From assembly GCA_937927775.1 (NCBI GenBank), contig CALBEF010000031.1, forward strand, positions 1 to 64,000: a stretch of 64,000 bases of DNA. The letters run 5' to 3'. A program made the position numbers and the translations under genes. The stretch comes from an uncultured Anaerolineae bacterium. Its GTDB lineage: Bacteria; Chloroflexota; Anaerolineae; J036; Brachytrichaceae. Shown piece by piece: positions 57,997 to 64,000 of the stretch (position 1 is the first letter of the stretch; each line of letters begins with the position of its first letter). The notes under the pieces were generated by a model. It did no database searches. It had not been told where the DNA came from and saw only the letters and a program-made list of their open reading frames with translations.

Positions 57997-58413
57997 ATGA
58001 CGACATCGACTCAATCGCGCCCACTACGTATTCTGATTGCCAAGCCGGGGCTGGACGGCCACGATCGCGGCGCCAAAGTGATCGCTCGCGCCCTGCGCGA
58101 CGCCGGCATGGAAGTGATCTACACCGGCCTGCGCCAGACGCCGGAGATGATCGCCGAAGCCGCGTTGCAGGAGGATGTCGATGCGGTCGGCCTGAGCATT
58201 TTGAGCGGCGCGCACAAGTCGCTGCTGCCGCGCATCGTCCAGGTGATGCGTGAGCGCGGTCTGGGCGATGTGCCGGTGTTCGCAGGCGGCATCATTCCGA
58301 ATGAGGATGTTGCCGATCTCAAATCGGCAGGGATCGCCGGCGTGTTCGGCCCCGGCACGCCGATCGCAGACATTGTGTCTTTCATCCGCGAACACACCCC
58401 CGCGCATCATTGA
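57997..58413 (+). CDS. methylmalonyl-CoA mutase-type B12-binding subunit
   Basis: This 138-residue stand-alone cobalamin-binding domain shows the DxHxxG motif as [10 protein letters not shown] near 18-27, followed by GLSILSGAH and VFAGGIIP, as in acyl-CoA mutase small subunits. Alone it is not catalytic; it must pair with a mutase alpha subunit encoded elsewhere. The next gene, meaB, encodes the mutase chaperone, which supports a mutase role. The stop codon lies at the start of a long octad repeat. Confidence 0.92.
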   Translation: MTTSTQSRPLRILIAKPGLDGHDRGAKVIARALRDAGMEVIYTGLRQTPEMIAEAALQEDVDAVGLSILSGAHKSLLPRIVQVMRERGLGDVPVFAGGIIPNEDVADLKSAGIAGVFGPGTPIADIVSFIREHTPAHH

Positions 58414-58518
58414 GCCATTGGATCATTGGGTCATTGAGCCATTGTGTCATTGAGCCATTGTGTCATTGACTGGATCACCCAATCACCCAATTACCCGATG
58501 ACTCAATCGCCCGATCTC
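58407..58518. repeat. fourteen-unit octad tract joining two genes
   Basis: Eight units of TCATTGAG/CCATTGTG type (58407-58470) are followed, in the same 8-bp phase, by six units of complement-like type (TGGATCAC, CCAATCAC, CCAATTAC, CCGATGAC, TCAATCGC, CCGATCTC). It contains the stop of the B12 subunit, all of the spacer, the meaB ATG and the first six meaB codons. Confidence 0.97.
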
Positions 58519-59553
58519 GCATCTGACCGTCGCGCGCTGGCCCGGCTGATCACGCGCATCGAGAACGGCGACCCGGCAACGCGCGATCTGGTTGCGCGCC
58601 TGTACGCCAGCGCCGGCCAGGCACGGGTCATTGGCATCACCGGGCCGCCAGGCTGCGGCAAGAGCACGCTGGTGGCAACGCTGGCGCGTCGGTTGCGCAT
58701 ACGACAAACGCCGGCTGAGTCATCGCGCCCACACGTTGCGATTGTGGCCGTCGATCCCAGCAGCCCCTTCAGCGGCGGCGCCATCCTGGGCGATCGTGTG
58801 CGCATGCGCGATCTGTCCGGCGACGCGGGCATCTTCATCCGCAGCATGGCCAGCCGGGGGGCGCTGGGCGGGCTGGCCGGCGCCACAGCCGATGTGGTGA
58901 GCGTGCTGGACGGCGCCGGCTTCGACGTGATCCTGATCGAGACTGTCGGCGCCGGCCAACTGGAAGTGGATATCGCGCGCATTGCCCAGACTGTGATCGT
59001 GGTCGAAGCGCCGGGGGCCGGCGACGAAGTGCAGGCTGTGAAAGCAGGGATTCTGGAGATCGCCGACATCGTCGTGGTGAACAAGGCTGACCGCGAAGGG
59101 GCAGCGCAAACGATTGCGGCATTGCAATCGGCGCTGGACGTGAGCCAGCCTGAAAGCGCGGGCGCAGTCGCACATAAACACGGCGCGCTGGCCGGCGCGC
59201 GCGCTTCCGACGCGCTGCGCAACACGAAGACAGAAGCATCTGCGACAGGTGACGCGCAATGGCGCATACCCATTCTGAAGACCGTCGCGCTCAGCGGCGA
59301 AGGCATCGAGGCTGTGCTGACGGCGATCGAGGCTCATGCCGGCTATCTGCGCGCCAGCGGCGAGGGCGCCCGGCGGCGCGCGCGCGCTGTCGAGCAGGAT
59401 GTGCGCGCGCGACTTGCAGATATTCTGGCCCGCCGCGCCCTGGCCACCATAGGCCGGGAGCAATACGACGCGCTCATGGCTGCCACTGTCGCGCGCGCCA
59501 TCCATCCGGCTGAAGCAGCCGAACAACTCATGAACGCAAGCTGGGGCAAATGA
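58498..59553 (+). CDS. meaB: MeaB/ArgK-type G-protein chaperone of B12 mutases
   Basis: This protein of about 351 residues is a GTPase that protects and reloads adenosylcobalamin mutases. The P-loop GPPGCGKSTL is near 47-56, followed by AVDPSSPFSGGAILGDR, ETVGAGQLEVD and the guanine-specific VVNKADREG. The start at 58498 is within the octad tract; an upstream TTG/ATG at 58444 would translate more repeat. It directly follows the B12-binding subunit. The stop overlaps the next start by four bases. Confidence 0.94.
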   Translation: MTQSPDLASDRRALARLITRIENGDPATRDLVARLYASAGQARVIGITGPPGCGKSTLVATLARRLRIRQTPAESSRPHVAIVAVDPSSPFSGGAILGDRVRMRDLSGDAGIFIRSMASRGALGGLAGATADVVSVLDGAGFDVILIETVGAGQLEVDIARIAQTVIVVEAPGAGDEVQAVKAGILEIADIVVVNKADREGAAQTIAALQSALDVSQPESAGAVAHKHGALAGARASDALRNTKTEASATGDAQWRIPILKTVALSGEGIEAVLTAIEAHAGYLRASGEGARRRARAVEQDVRARLADILARRALATIGREQYDALMAATVARAIHPAEAAEQLMNASWGK

Positions 59554-60170
59554 CCACGCTATTCCTCATCCGCCACGCGCAGAGCGACGCCAATGCCGAA
59601 GGGCGCGTCCAGGGCTGGCTCGACTCGCCGCTGAGCGAAGCGGGACGACAGCAAGCTCAGGCGCTGGGTGAACGGTTTCGCTCGACGGCGTTGAGCGCCG
59701 TGTATGCCAGCCCGCTGGCGCGCGCCGCAGACACGGCGCAGGCAATCGCCGCCATCCACAATCTGGCCGTGATATTGGACGACCGGCTGAAGGAATACCA
59801 CATGGGCCGGTGGACCGGCCTGAATCGCGCAGAGATCGAGGCCCTGTCGCCCGGCATCGACCTGGAGGCGGATCACGAGCTGGCCGTGCCAGATGGCGAG
59901 ACCGCCCAGAATATGCGCGACCGGGTCGAGCCGTTTCTGCGCGAGGTGGTGAGCCGACATGCCGGCCAGTCGATAGCCATCATCACACACGGCGGCACAC
60001 TGGGGATGCTGGTCGCCACGATGCTCGGCATGCCGGTCATGCGCCGGCATCCCTTCTCATTTGGGAACACATCTGTGACCGAGGTCACGCACCAGCGCGG
60101 ACGCTGGCGCCTGCGGCGGCTCAACGATCAATGCCATTTGCATCCGTTACAATCTGAGTGGAGGCCATGA
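59550..60170 (+). CDS. histidine phosphatase family protein
   Basis: This 206-residue phosphatase of the phosphoglycerate mutase-like superfamily has its phosphorylated His in FLIRHAQSD (near 8), Arg/Glu in ASPLARAADTA and EYHMGRW, and the second catalytic His in ITHGGTLG (near 146). Members include cofactor-dependent mutases, alpha-ribazole phosphatase (CobC) and broad-range phosphatases. The B12 context makes CobC tempting, but nothing in the sequence proves it. It is coupled to meaB and to prs. Confidence 0.88.
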   Translation: MTTLFLIRHAQSDANAEGRVQGWLDSPLSEAGRQQAQALGERFRSTALSAVYASPLARAADTAQAIAAIHNLAVILDDRLKEYHMGRWTGLNRAEIEALSPGIDLEADHELAVPDGETAQNMRDRVEPFLREVVSRHAGQSIAIITHGGTLGMLVATMLGMPVMRRHPFSFGNTSVTEVTHQRGRWRLRRLNDQCHLHPLQSEWRP

Positions 60171-61150
60171 TGCGAAACCATCGACGAACAGAAAACAGCA
60201 TGTATGGGGGAATCAAGCTGTTCAGCGGCACCAGCCATCCTCTGCTCGCGGCGGAAATCGCGGCTTATCTCGACGTGCCCCTGTGCGGCCGGGACATCGT
60301 GCGCTTCCCCAACGAGAACGTGTTCTGGCGGCTGCACGAGAGCGTGCGCGGACAGGACGTGTTTCTGATCCAGACGATGGGATCGCCCGTGAGTGAAAAC
60401 ATTCTGGAACTGCTGATCGGCATCGATTGCCTGCGGCGCGACTCGGCCGCGCGGATCACAGTCGTCATCCCCTACATGGCCTATGCGCGCAGCGACAAGA
60501 AAGATCAGCCGCGCGTGCCCATCACCGCGCGGCTGATGGCCGACCTGATCGAGACCGCCGGCGCAGACCGCTACATCACCGTCGATCTGCACGCCGGCCA
60601 GATTCAGGGCTTCTTCAGCATCCCCGGCGACGAACTCACTGCCTTTCACACCTTGAGCGACTACTTCGTGAGCCGGCGCGACGAGATGATCAACCCCGTC
60701 ATTGTGACGGCCGACCTGGGATTCGCCAAACGCGGGCGCAATTTCGCCGCGAAGCTGCAATGCCCCATGGCCTTCGTCGAAAAGCGGCGCATCGGCAACA
60801 CGGCGCAGTCCGAAGCGTTGACCGTGATCGGCGACGTGGACGGCTGCGATGTCATCATCGTGGACGACGAGATCTCGACCGGCGGCTCGGTGCAGAACAC
60901 CATCGAAGTGGTAAAGAGCCACGGCGCGCGCGACATCTACGTGTGCTGCTCGCACGCCGTGTTTGCCGGCCCGGCCATCGAGCGCCTGCGCGCTCTGCCG
61001 ATCAAAGAGATCGTGACGACCAATACGCTGCCGCTCTCGCCGGAGAAAGCCCTGCCAAACGTCCGCGTCCTGTCCATTGGCTCGCTTCTGGGAGAGGTCA
61101 TCCGGCGCGTGCACGAAGGGCGCAGCGTGGGCGAGCTGTTCAACGAATGA
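60170..61150 (+). CDS. prs: ribose-phosphate pyrophosphokinase
   Basis: This 326-residue enzyme makes PRPP from ribose-5-phosphate and ATP. The ATP/Mg segment YITVDLHAGQIQGFF is near 146, the catalytic flexible loop FVEKRRIGNTAQSE near 203, and the PRPP loop VIIVDDEISTGGS near 230. The start at 60170 overlaps the preceding stop (TGATG) with GGAGG five bases before it; GTG 60158 and ATG 60167 are less well placed. PRPP would also feed PncB in this window. Confidence 0.93.
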   Translation: MRNHRRTENSMYGGIKLFSGTSHPLLAAEIAAYLDVPLCGRDIVRFPNENVFWRLHESVRGQDVFLIQTMGSPVSENILELLIGIDCLRRDSAARITVVIPYMAYARSDKKDQPRVPITARLMADLIETAGADRYITVDLHAGQIQGFFSIPGDELTAFHTLSDYFVSRRDEMINPVIVTADLGFAKRGRNFAAKLQCPMAFVEKRRIGNTAQSEALTVIGDVDGCDVIIVDDEISTGGSVQNTIEVVKSHGARDIYVCCSHAVFAGPAIERLRALPIKEIVTTNTLPLSPEKALPNVRVLSIGSLLGEVIRRVHEGRSVGELFNE

Positions 61151-61160
61151 GGGGAAGACC

Positions 61161-61550
61161 ATGCCGGACAGTCCTGGCTACATCCTGAAACGCCTGCGCG
61201 AGAAGAAGCATTTCACGCAACAGGAAGTCATCGAGCGCAGCGGGTTGGACCGCAGCGCAAGCTACATCAGCAGCCTGGAAACAAACAAGACCAGCCCGAC
61301 GATTCAGGAGCTTGAGGCGCTGGCTGTCATCTACAGCACAACGGTGTTCGATATGCTCAGCGAGGCGAAAGGGATCGCGCCGAACTGGGACTTCACTCCG
61401 AATCCCGACATCCGGCTGCTGCTGAATTTCTACGAGTCCTTGAACACGGAACGGCGCAAGATCGCGCTGGAGTTCATCCAGTATCTGGCCGAGAAGCAAA
61501 AGATGGAGCGATACAACGAATCGCGGCAGACAGGGACAGGCAGTCTGTGA
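61161..61550 (+). CDS. XRE-family helix-turn-helix regulator
   Basis: This 129-residue protein has an N-terminal Cro/CI-type helix-turn-helix (about 7-65: FTQQEVIERSGLDRSASYISSLE) and a helical C-terminal part that may dimerise. GGGGAAG lies before the start, which follows prs by ten bases. The target is unknown; autoregulation or control of the prs operon is possible. Confidence 0.85.
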   Translation: MPDSPGYILKRLREKKHFTQQEVIERSGLDRSASYISSLETNKTSPTIQELEALAVIYSTTVFDMLSEAKGIAPNWDFTPNPDIRLLLNFYESLNTERRKIALEFIQYLAEKQKMERYNESRQTGTGSL

Positions 61551-61559
61551 GTTACCGCG

Positions 61560-61650
61560 AATGAGCGCGAATAAACGCGAATGCTCGCTACAGAAGGCGC
61601 AGACTGCCACCTGCGCTTTGCGTTACCGCGACTTTAGTCACCTGGCTGAA
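61560..61650. repeat. 10-bp tandem units and a dispersed repeat copy
   Basis: CGCGAATGAG, CGCGAATAAA, CGCGAATG run at a 10-bp period (about 61567-61592). A diverged copy of the 49952-49980 element lies at 61622-61650. No gene is seen. Confidence 0.7.
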
Positions 61651-61657
61651 CAGTTGC

Positions 61658-61957
61658 CTATTCGCTTTCCTTTTTGCGCGGCATGACGATGCGCTGCTTG
61701 TAATCCGTCACGAACCGGTTCAGCTTGCCCATCAATTCGGCCCAATCGTCGCTGTCCAGAATGCGATCCAGTGTCTCGCGGTCTTCGGCCTCTCCAACGG
61801 TAATGATCTGCGGCCCTTCGCCATAGACGGTGTACCAGGCTTCTGTGGGCCGCACGCCCAGCTTCATGATCCTCGGCGCAAACTCCTGCACCACAAATTC
61901 GAAGTAGGCCGGCTCTTCATCGGACTTGATATTCCAACTCATCACAAGTTTGATCAC
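61658..61957 (-). CDS. conserved small protein, probable dimeric alpha/beta barrel
   Basis: This 99-residue protein has alternating strand-helix pattern (KLVMSWNIKSDEEPAYFEFV ... IITVGEAEDRETLDRILDSDDW), which fits ABM/EthD/NIPSNAP-type ferredoxin-like folds. I cannot name a family. The start is GTG, supported by GGGGAGG about six bases upstream. It is the last gene of a minus-strand group with the TPR and MBL proteins. Confidence 0.7.
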   Translation of the reverse strand: MIKLVMSWNIKSDEEPAYFEFVVQEFAPRIMKLGVRPTEAWYTVYGEGPQIITVGEAEDRETLDRILDSDDWAELMGKLNRFVTDYKQRIVMPRKKESE

Positions 61958-61997
61958 TGGGCGCCTCCCCTGGGGGCCTGCATGGAATCTGCGCGCG

Positions 61998-62825
61998 CTA
62001 CTTGCATTGCTCAGCCAGCGTCTGCACCTGTTGCATGAAGAACGGATCGGTCAGGCCAAAGCTGGTGATCGTTTCGATCGATCTGGCTCCATTGGCCGTG
62101 TCACCCAGCGCGCACTGCGCCTGCGCCAAAGCCCAGTAACTAAACGGGTTCGGCGAGTTCCGGGTCAGGTCAACGCCTTTTTGAGCATTGTCGAGCGACT
62201 TTTGAAGATCGCCCTTGAACAGAAAGACGTTTGCCAGGCCGGTGTACGCCGCGCCGAAATCAGGCTGATATTGAATGGCGGTCTCGAACTCTTTCTGAGC
62301 GGCGTCGAGCGCTTCCGGGTATTTTTTCGGGTCGCGCTGGAGCAGAATCGTGCCCAGCACATAGTGCGATGTGGCGTCGTCAGGCTTGAGCTTGAGGGCA
62401 GTCTCCACGTATTTTTGCGCTTCGTCGAACTGGCCGTTCTGATAGTACACCGTCGCCAGGTTGGTGTGGGCGGCGTCGTGGCCGGGATCGAGTTTGATGG
62501 CGGTGAGATAGGCGTCAACGGCTTTGGTCAGATGGTCGCGCCGGGACTGCTCATCGGCAGCGATGCCGGCAAGCTGGTTGCGCGCGTTTCCGAGCAGATA
62601 GTGGGCGTCGGCGCTATTCGGATCGGCAGCCACAGCAGCCTGCGCTTCCTGAAGCGCCACATCAAACTGTCCGGCGTTCAGCGCGGCGCGCGCTGCGTCA
62701 AGATGAGGCCGGACTGTCTGACCGGCAGTGGGCGTGGGCGCGACCGTTGGGGCCGGCGCCGCGCAGGCTGCCCCGCCGAAGGCGAGAACAGCCATGACAA
62801 GGCCGGCTGCGATGCTGCGTGTCAT
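61998..62825 (-). CDS. TPR-repeat lipoprotein
   Basis: This 275-residue protein has a lipoprotein signal ending FGGAAC (Cys21), a Pro/Thr linker, then at least five tetratricopeptide repeats (from AARAALNAGQFDVALQEAQ to about 250). TPR arrays mediate protein-protein contacts; a partner outside the membrane is expected. The start overlaps the MBL gene stop by four bases, so both are made together. Confidence 0.88.
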   Translation of the reverse strand: MTRSIAAGLVMAVLAFGGAACAAPAPTVAPTPTAGQTVRPHLDAARAALNAGQFDVALQEAQAAVAADPNSADAHYLLGNARNQLAGIAADEQSRRDHLTKAVDAYLTAIKLDPGHDAAHTNLATVYYQNGQFDEAQKYVETALKLKPDDATSHYVLGTILLQRDPKKYPEALDAAQKEFETAIQYQPDFGAAYTGLANVFLFKGDLQKSLDNAQKGVDLTRNSPNPFSYWALAQAQCALGDTANGARSIETITSFGLTDPFFMQQVQTLAEQCK

Positions 62826-63481
62826 TGCTTCACCTCCAACACCACGACCTGTGTGTCTTCCGGCAGATTGCTCCTGGTGACTTTGAGCGACTCCTGGGGT
62901 TTGACATCCGCCAGCCCCATCTCTTTCAGAAACTTCCCGACGCCGTCCAGCTTGCGCGCGGCGCTTGTGCCGGCGGCCTTGAAGTTCATGGGCACGACGA
63001 TGCTCGGCTCGATCAGCGCGACGAGTTCGCTGGCCTGGGACGCGTTCAGGCTGTCGCCTCCGCCGACCGGCAGCAGCAACACATCGACCGTTTCGAGCGC
63101 GTCGATCTGCGCCTGGGTCGGCACAAACGGCAACTGGCCCAGGTTGACGACATTCAGGCCGTCGTAATAGTATGAGAACACCGTGCTGCGCAGGGTGTTA
63201 TCGCCGCGCTTTTTCTCCGGGCGCATCGCCACGCCGGTGATGAAGACGCCGCCCATCTCGAACTCGCCGGCGCCGCGCAGGATGCGCACATCGCCGCGTT
63301 GCGCGCCCGCCACCGCCGCCACATTGCCATACCCGGCCTCGTCACGACTGATCGTGATGACATCGGCCTTCAGTTTGGGCAGTTCCTCGCCCGCAGCCGG
63401 CTCGTAGGGATCGGTGACAACCGTGAGCCTGCCACGGTCGGCGAGTCGAAAACAAGACAGCCCGTGCCACGTGATTTCCAT
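62822..63481 (-). CDS. MBL-fold protein lacking metal ligands
   Basis: This 219-residue protein follows the pattern of small metallo-beta-lactamase-fold hydrolases (UlaG-like). It starts WHGLSCFRL, then VVTDPY, and GGVFITGVAM and LLPVGGG follow. The HxHxDH metal motif should fall in VITISRDEAGYGNVAAV, where every His and the Asp-His pair are absent. The later His of the VIPMH strand is Asn (VVPMNFK), and the GG.xTxD Asp is Asn. It is therefore probably non-catalytic and may bind a partner or ligand. It is translationally coupled to the TPR lipoprotein. Confidence 0.8.
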   Translation of the reverse strand: MEITWHGLSCFRLADRGRLTVVTDPYEPAAGEELPKLKADVITISRDEAGYGNVAAVAGAQRGDVRILRGAGEFEMGGVFITGVAMRPEKKRGDNTLRSTVFSYYYDGLNVVNLGQLPFVPTQAQIDALETVDVLLLPVGGGDSLNASQASELVALIEPSIVVPMNFKAAGTSAARKLDGVGKFLKEMGLADVKPQESLKVTRSNLPEDTQVVVLEVKQ

Positions 63482-63506
63482 AGGCGCTGATTTTAGCCCA
63501 TCACCA

Positions 63507-64000
63507 TCACAGCACCTGACTCAACGCAATGGTCTCCGGCGGGTCATCCTCACCCCGGCCGGCAATCGTGTCCACCACCTGCTCCAGCGCGCCCTGCACC
63601 TTTTCAATCGGCGATCTGGCCCTGAACAACTCCTCGTAATCCGCCACCGCTTCATCCGGCGACACATCGCGCCCGCACGTCTCTTTCAGGTAGTGATAGT
63701 GGTCGCTCACCCACACATACAGATCAGCCTCGGTGCGGCCGGGGAAGCGTTTCAGCACATCCTGCTCGCGGATGGCTCTCACGATGGGAAGATAGATGTT
63801 GTCATACCAGTCGATCACCGCTTCGTCTTCGGTGATTTCACGCTGCTGCTCCAGACCCATGAAATAGCGATGCGCGGCGATGTGCTCGATCAGGCGCGCG
63901 TAGCCGCCGGCAATGGAGAAGCGGATGTTCTGCTCCGGGCGCAGCGCGTCGAGCCGGGTGCGCTCCAGAAACTCGGTGTACTCGCCAAGAATGATCAGTG
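63507..64000 (-). CDS. conserved protein, truncated at the window edge
   Basis: The minus-strand frame is open from the window end to 63507. It reads from LGEYTEFLERTRLDALRPEQ through IAGGYARLIEHIAAHRYFMG and then WYDNIYLPIVRAIREQDVLKRFPGRTEADLYVWVSDH to the stop. It is helical and rich in charged residues, and I know similar conserved C-terminal regions in Chloroflexota but no proven function; a DUF4032-like identity is a guess. The Met at 63860 is internal, not the start. It is 25 bases upstream of the MBL gene and likely in the same operon. Confidence 0.65.
   Translation of the reverse strand, partial: LIILGEYTEFLERTRLDALRPEQNIRFSIAGGYARLIEHIAAHRYFMGLEQQREITEDEAVIDWYDNIYLPIVRAIREQDVLKRFPGRTEADLYVWVSDHYHYLKETCGRDVSPDEAVADYEELFRARSPIEKVQGALEQVVDTIAGRGEDDPPETIALSQVL

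Noticed and set aside
58407-58518. CRISPR array
   Set aside because: Unit length is 8 bp with no spacers; no cas genes are present anywhere in the window.

Overview
This is a high-GC bacterial chromosome segment, most likely from the phylum Chloroflexota (Anaerolineae-like). The inference rests on protein style: Pro/Thr-rich LysM proteins, a MoxR/DUF58/DUF4129 cluster, a type I-alpha glutamine synthetase, menaquinone methylation, and TAnnnT boxes placed against start codons. No species can be named. The segment is dense and mostly housekeeping. I see no phage, transposase, CRISPR array or rRNA. One tRNA gene (Gln, CUG) is present.

Layout. 1-518: repeat-rich intergenic DNA. 519-2595: mtaB-mtaC, a methanol-type methyltransferase and its corrinoid protein. 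2628-7053 (minus): a TolB-like lipoprotein and clpB. 7202-11554 (plus): gyrA, lgt and a five-heme membrane cytochrome. 11564-19666 (minus): a frameshifted UroD-family gene, two aldo/keto reductases around a DCC thiol oxidoreductase, glnA, a DHH phosphoesterase, an M55 aminopeptidase and an SDR. 19783-21670 (plus): a second UroD-family gene and an SMP-30 lactonase. 21716-24219 (minus): pncB and a PmoA-like protein. 24286-32483 (plus): an orphan ABC permease, menG, tRNA-Gln, glmU, a CBS-domain membrane protein, cdd, a DUF218 protein, an HD hydrolase, a LysM protein and an alkyltransferase-like protein. 32545-36235 (minus): dnaG-rpoD. 36446-41611 (plus): secG, a peptide-binding protein, a methyltransferase, an amine oxidase-like flavoprotein, a small membrane protein and a glutathione peroxidase. 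41673-48835: recN, a PhyH dioxygenase, an MFS transporter, recO, mutM and a GNAT. 48870-55142 (plus): MoxR-DUF58-DUF4129, a cysteine desulfurase and mnmA. 55207-56937 (minus): pgk and a small Cys-rich secreted protein. 57249-61550 (plus): rsmG, a B12-binding mutase subunit, meaB, a histidine phosphatase, prs and an XRE regulator. 61658-64000 (minus): an ABM-like protein, a TPR lipoprotein, a catalytically dead-looking MBL protein and a truncated conserved gene.

Working together. MtaB/MtaC plus two UroD-family methyltransferase-like proteins suggest corrinoid-dependent C1 metabolism. The mutase B12 subunit and MeaB add a second cobalamin theme. The cysteine desulfurase feeds sulfur to MnmA for tRNA 2-thiouridine. 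DnaG-RpoD, GyrA, RecN, RecO and MutM form a scattered replication and repair set.

The most unusual signals are: (i) many short-period (7, 8 or 9 bp) degenerate but strictly phased tandem tracts at gene boundaries, which supply stop codons, start codons, C-terminal tails and one in-frame insertion in recN; (ii) a DnaG primase whose four canonical zinc ligands are all replaced; (iii) an MBL-fold protein without its metal ligands; (iv) recurrent apparently leaderless starts; (v) several dispersed hairpin-forming intergenic repeats.
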